Shown here: piece after piece, positions 4,294 to 5,462 of the stretch
Position numbering within the stretch: the first letter of the stretch is position 1
Layout of the letters: every line of letters starts with the position of its first letter
Source of the DNA: Deltaproteobacteria bacterium
Lineage (GTDB): Bacteria; Desulfobacterota; Desulfarculia; Adiutricales; Adiutricaceae
Length of the DNA: 5,462 nt
NCBI GenBank assembly: GCA_031267005.1
Contig: JAIRZX010000419.1
Span: 1-5,462, forward strand
Direction: 5' to 3'
Position numbers and translations under genes: made by a program
The notes under the pieces: model-generated
The model's input: only the letters and a program-made list of their open reading frames with translations
Database searches by the model: none
Told to the model about the DNA's origin: nothing

Positions 4294-4328
4294 AAAAATT
4301 CGACCCGAGGCGATGGCAGTTGCTGCCC

Positions 4329-4342
4329 AGCCGAAGTCGGCT
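4329..4342. promoter_or_regulatory. Inverted repeat upstream of the sigma-54 promoter, possible activator site
   Basis: AGCCGA and TCGGCT are arranged as inverted six-base arms around a two-base centre, roughly 60-75 bases before the predicted start at 4267. Activators of the NtrC family bind such dyads, usually 80-150 bases upstream, so the distance is slightly short. Candidate only. Confidence 0.25.
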
Positions 4343-4782
4343 CTACTAAAGGCCAGGGAAGATGTCGGGAAGTGGCGGAACCCTCCTCAGAAAGGCTCCT
4401 TAGCCGCGCAAAGGCCTGCATGACGCGCAGGCCATTTCACAGAACGTGTTACCATGCGCGCGCAGCTGCACGGCGGAACCGGAAAAGAAGGGGATGGAGG
4501 CGCGGATTGAAGTGAAAGGCGGGGGTGCTGGAGGCGGGCGGGACGCCAGGGAGCGGCGCGGTGGAAAAAGGGGCGGGCTGGAAAACTTGCTCGAAAGCGG
4601 AAGGGGGGGGGGAGCCAAAGAACGTCGGGAGGCTTTGAGAGGGTGCCAGGCCTGGAAAACGGCGGGTAAAGGCCAACTTACGACGAAAAGTACAGTCAAC
4701 CGGACGGTAAAGCGACCTGAGATAAGGGAGCTTCTGCAGCTAAGCGGCTTAAAGTCCTGGAGAACGGATGGCCTGGCGGCCC

Positions 4783-4910
4783 GGACGCCAGGAGGCGCGG
4801 ACCCCAGGAGACGCGGACGCCAGGAGGCCCGGACCCCAGGAGGCGCGGACGCAAGGAGGCGCGGACGCAAGGAGGCACGGACGCAAGGAGGCACGGACGC
4901 CAGGAGGCCG
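4783..4910 (+). repeat. 16-bp tandem repeat, eight contiguous units
   Basis: Eight 16-bp units start at 4783, 4799, 4815, 4831, 4847, 4863, 4879 and 4895, with consensus GGACGCMAGGAGGCRC. Two units are identical (4863 and 4879), and the others differ at one to four positions. Variation is patterned: GGACCCC alternates with GGACGCC on the left, and GGACGCA fills the right half, which points to stepwise expansion. Sixteen is not a multiple of three, so any protein frame through it shifts phase each unit. AGGAGG occurs in seven of the eight units. It lies about 90 bases past the stop of the activator gene. Confidence 0.9.
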
Positions 4911-4996
4911 GGGGGCCTGGGAAAAGGAGACAGATATGCCGGGCGGCATGCAGGCTGGCCCGCCCGGGCCCCTGGCATGTCGCTGGCGGTTCGGCC

Positions 4997-5462
4997 TCAG
5001 GGACCTCCCCCGGCCCCGCCGCCTTGGGGCTCCATCTTCTTCATGCGCTTGCGCAGGCCCTCCCTGGTGAGGCCCAGGATCTTCGCGGCGCGGGTCTTGT
5101 TGCCTTTGCTTTGAGCCAGGGCCTCCAGGACCATCTGGTCCGTGTGCCTCGGCCCAGCCCAGTCGGCGAAGCCGTGGTGCTGCGGGGCCGCCGTTCCGGG
5201 CTGTTCTGGCAAGGGAGCGGGCGGATAGCCGGCCTGGCGAGCGGCTGGATAGAAGGTTTCGAGGGGCTGGGCGGGGTTGAGCGCGTAGGGGGCGGACGGC
5301 GGGCTGCCTGGCCTGGACTGGGCGGCGAGAGGAGGCGGCGCCGACGCTCCGGAGCTGAAATCAACGGCAGAAAGCGGGGGCGTCCAGGCTCGGATGCGCT
5401 CGGAGAGGTCTTCCTTCTTGACCACGAGATCGGGGGCCAGCGAGGCCGACCGCTCCATCTCG
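4997..5462 (-). CDS. Sigma-54-dependent transcriptional activator (NtrC family), C-terminal part, 5' end outside window
   Basis: About 154 residues are visible and the frame is still open at the right edge. The first residues, MERSASLAPDLVVKKEDLSERI, are the end of an AAA+ sigma-54 activator domain, where the family has an N-V-ERA-L pattern followed by a D/E-DLP/S-type motif; the ATG there is internal, not the start. A linker of about 65 residues rich in Pro, Ala and Ser follows. The C-terminus is a Fis-type helix-turn-helix, DQMVLEALAQSKGN then KTRAAKILGLTREGLRKRMKKM, closely matching the family pattern GNKTRAA-LLGI. A Gly-rich tail ends the protein. It would bind enhancer DNA and drive sigma-54 RNA polymerase by ATP hydrolysis. 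The linker is unusually long and Pro-rich. The nearby sigma-54 promoter (4278-4293) is a plausible target. Confidence 0.85.
   Translation of the reverse strand, partial: EMERSASLAPDLVVKKEDLSERIRAWTPPLSAVDFSSGASAPPPLAAQSRPGSPPSAPYALNPAQPLETFYPAARQAGYPPAPLPEQPGTAAPQHHGFADWAGPRHTDQMVLEALAQSKGNKTRAAKILGLTREGLRKRMKKMEPQGGGAGGGP

Larger units (their letters stand above)
4294..4996. other. Intergenic stretch with a 16-bp array, no gene seen
   Basis: Frames are open on both strands, but all cross the 16-bp tandem array and have the low-complexity Arg/Gly or Pro/Ser make-up of GC-rich repeat DNA. Structure present: an inverted repeat AGCCGA/TCGGCT at 4329-4342, upstream of the sigma-54 promoter; a hairpin with arms GGCCTGC and GCAGGCC at 4413-4433; and a run of ten G at 4603-4612. 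After the activator stop, a weak hairpin (ATGCC/GGCAT near 4936-4950) followed on the minus strand by CTCCTTTT is a poor terminator candidate. Confidence 0.45.

Noticed and set aside
4936..5070. 44-codon plus-strand frame with AAGGAG six bases before its ATG
   Set aside because: Despite the good ribosome binding site, most of it is antisense to the well-supported activator coding region and its peptide is Pro/Arg-rich without family features.
4446..5114. 222-codon plus-strand frame (and the opposite minus-strand frame 4400-4978)
   Set aside because: Both run through the 16-bp tandem array with shifting repeat phase; the plus frame is also antisense to the activator's helix-turn-helix.

Overview
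The window is GC-rich and gene-poor. It holds one certain RNA gene, one clearly recognisable but incomplete protein gene, several very small genes, and long stretches that look like decayed or repeat-expanded intergenic DNA. A sigma-54 activator with a Fis-type helix-turn-helix, a sigma-54 (-24/-12) promoter, a DUF4102-type integrase start beside a tRNA-Thr, and codons strongly biased to G/C at the third position together suggest a Gram-negative bacterium, perhaps a Desulfobacterota (deltaproteobacterial) lineage. That taxonomic guess is inference. The low coding density would suit a genome undergoing reduction or an accessory region.

Left part (1-1370, everything on the minus strand): a tRNA-Thr(CGT) with its own strong promoter and an intrinsic terminator. 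Immediately 3' of it lies the first 36 codons of a tyrosine integrase, cut off by a stop. This is the usual layout of an element inserted at a tRNA 3' end, here with a broken integrase. Beyond it, in the same direction, is a compact run of very small hydrophobic reading frames: one start-less 3' fragment and three single-pass membrane proteins, each with a ribosome binding site. Two of the three are paralogues, and in one of them a TGA replaces an arginine codon of its sister.

Middle (1371-3170): mostly non-genic. It has one possible decayed frame of ambiguous strand, a 32-codon methionine-rich frame built on a 24-bp duplication, and a minus-strand pair of overlapping small frames of unknown function (the downstream one more credible).

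Right part (3180-5462): a degenerate 38-bp tandem array, then a complete small transcription unit on the minus strand. That unit comprises a sigma-54 promoter, a leader with a GNRA hairpin and a duplicated Shine-Dalgarno tract, a 79-aa heptad-repeat protein, a repeat-bearing 3' untranslated region and a UUCG-loop terminator. Upstream of it lie a 16-bp tandem array of eight units and, at the right edge, the 3' end of a sigma-54-dependent activator gene. Having an activator and a sigma-54 target so close together suggests, without proving, a regulatory link.
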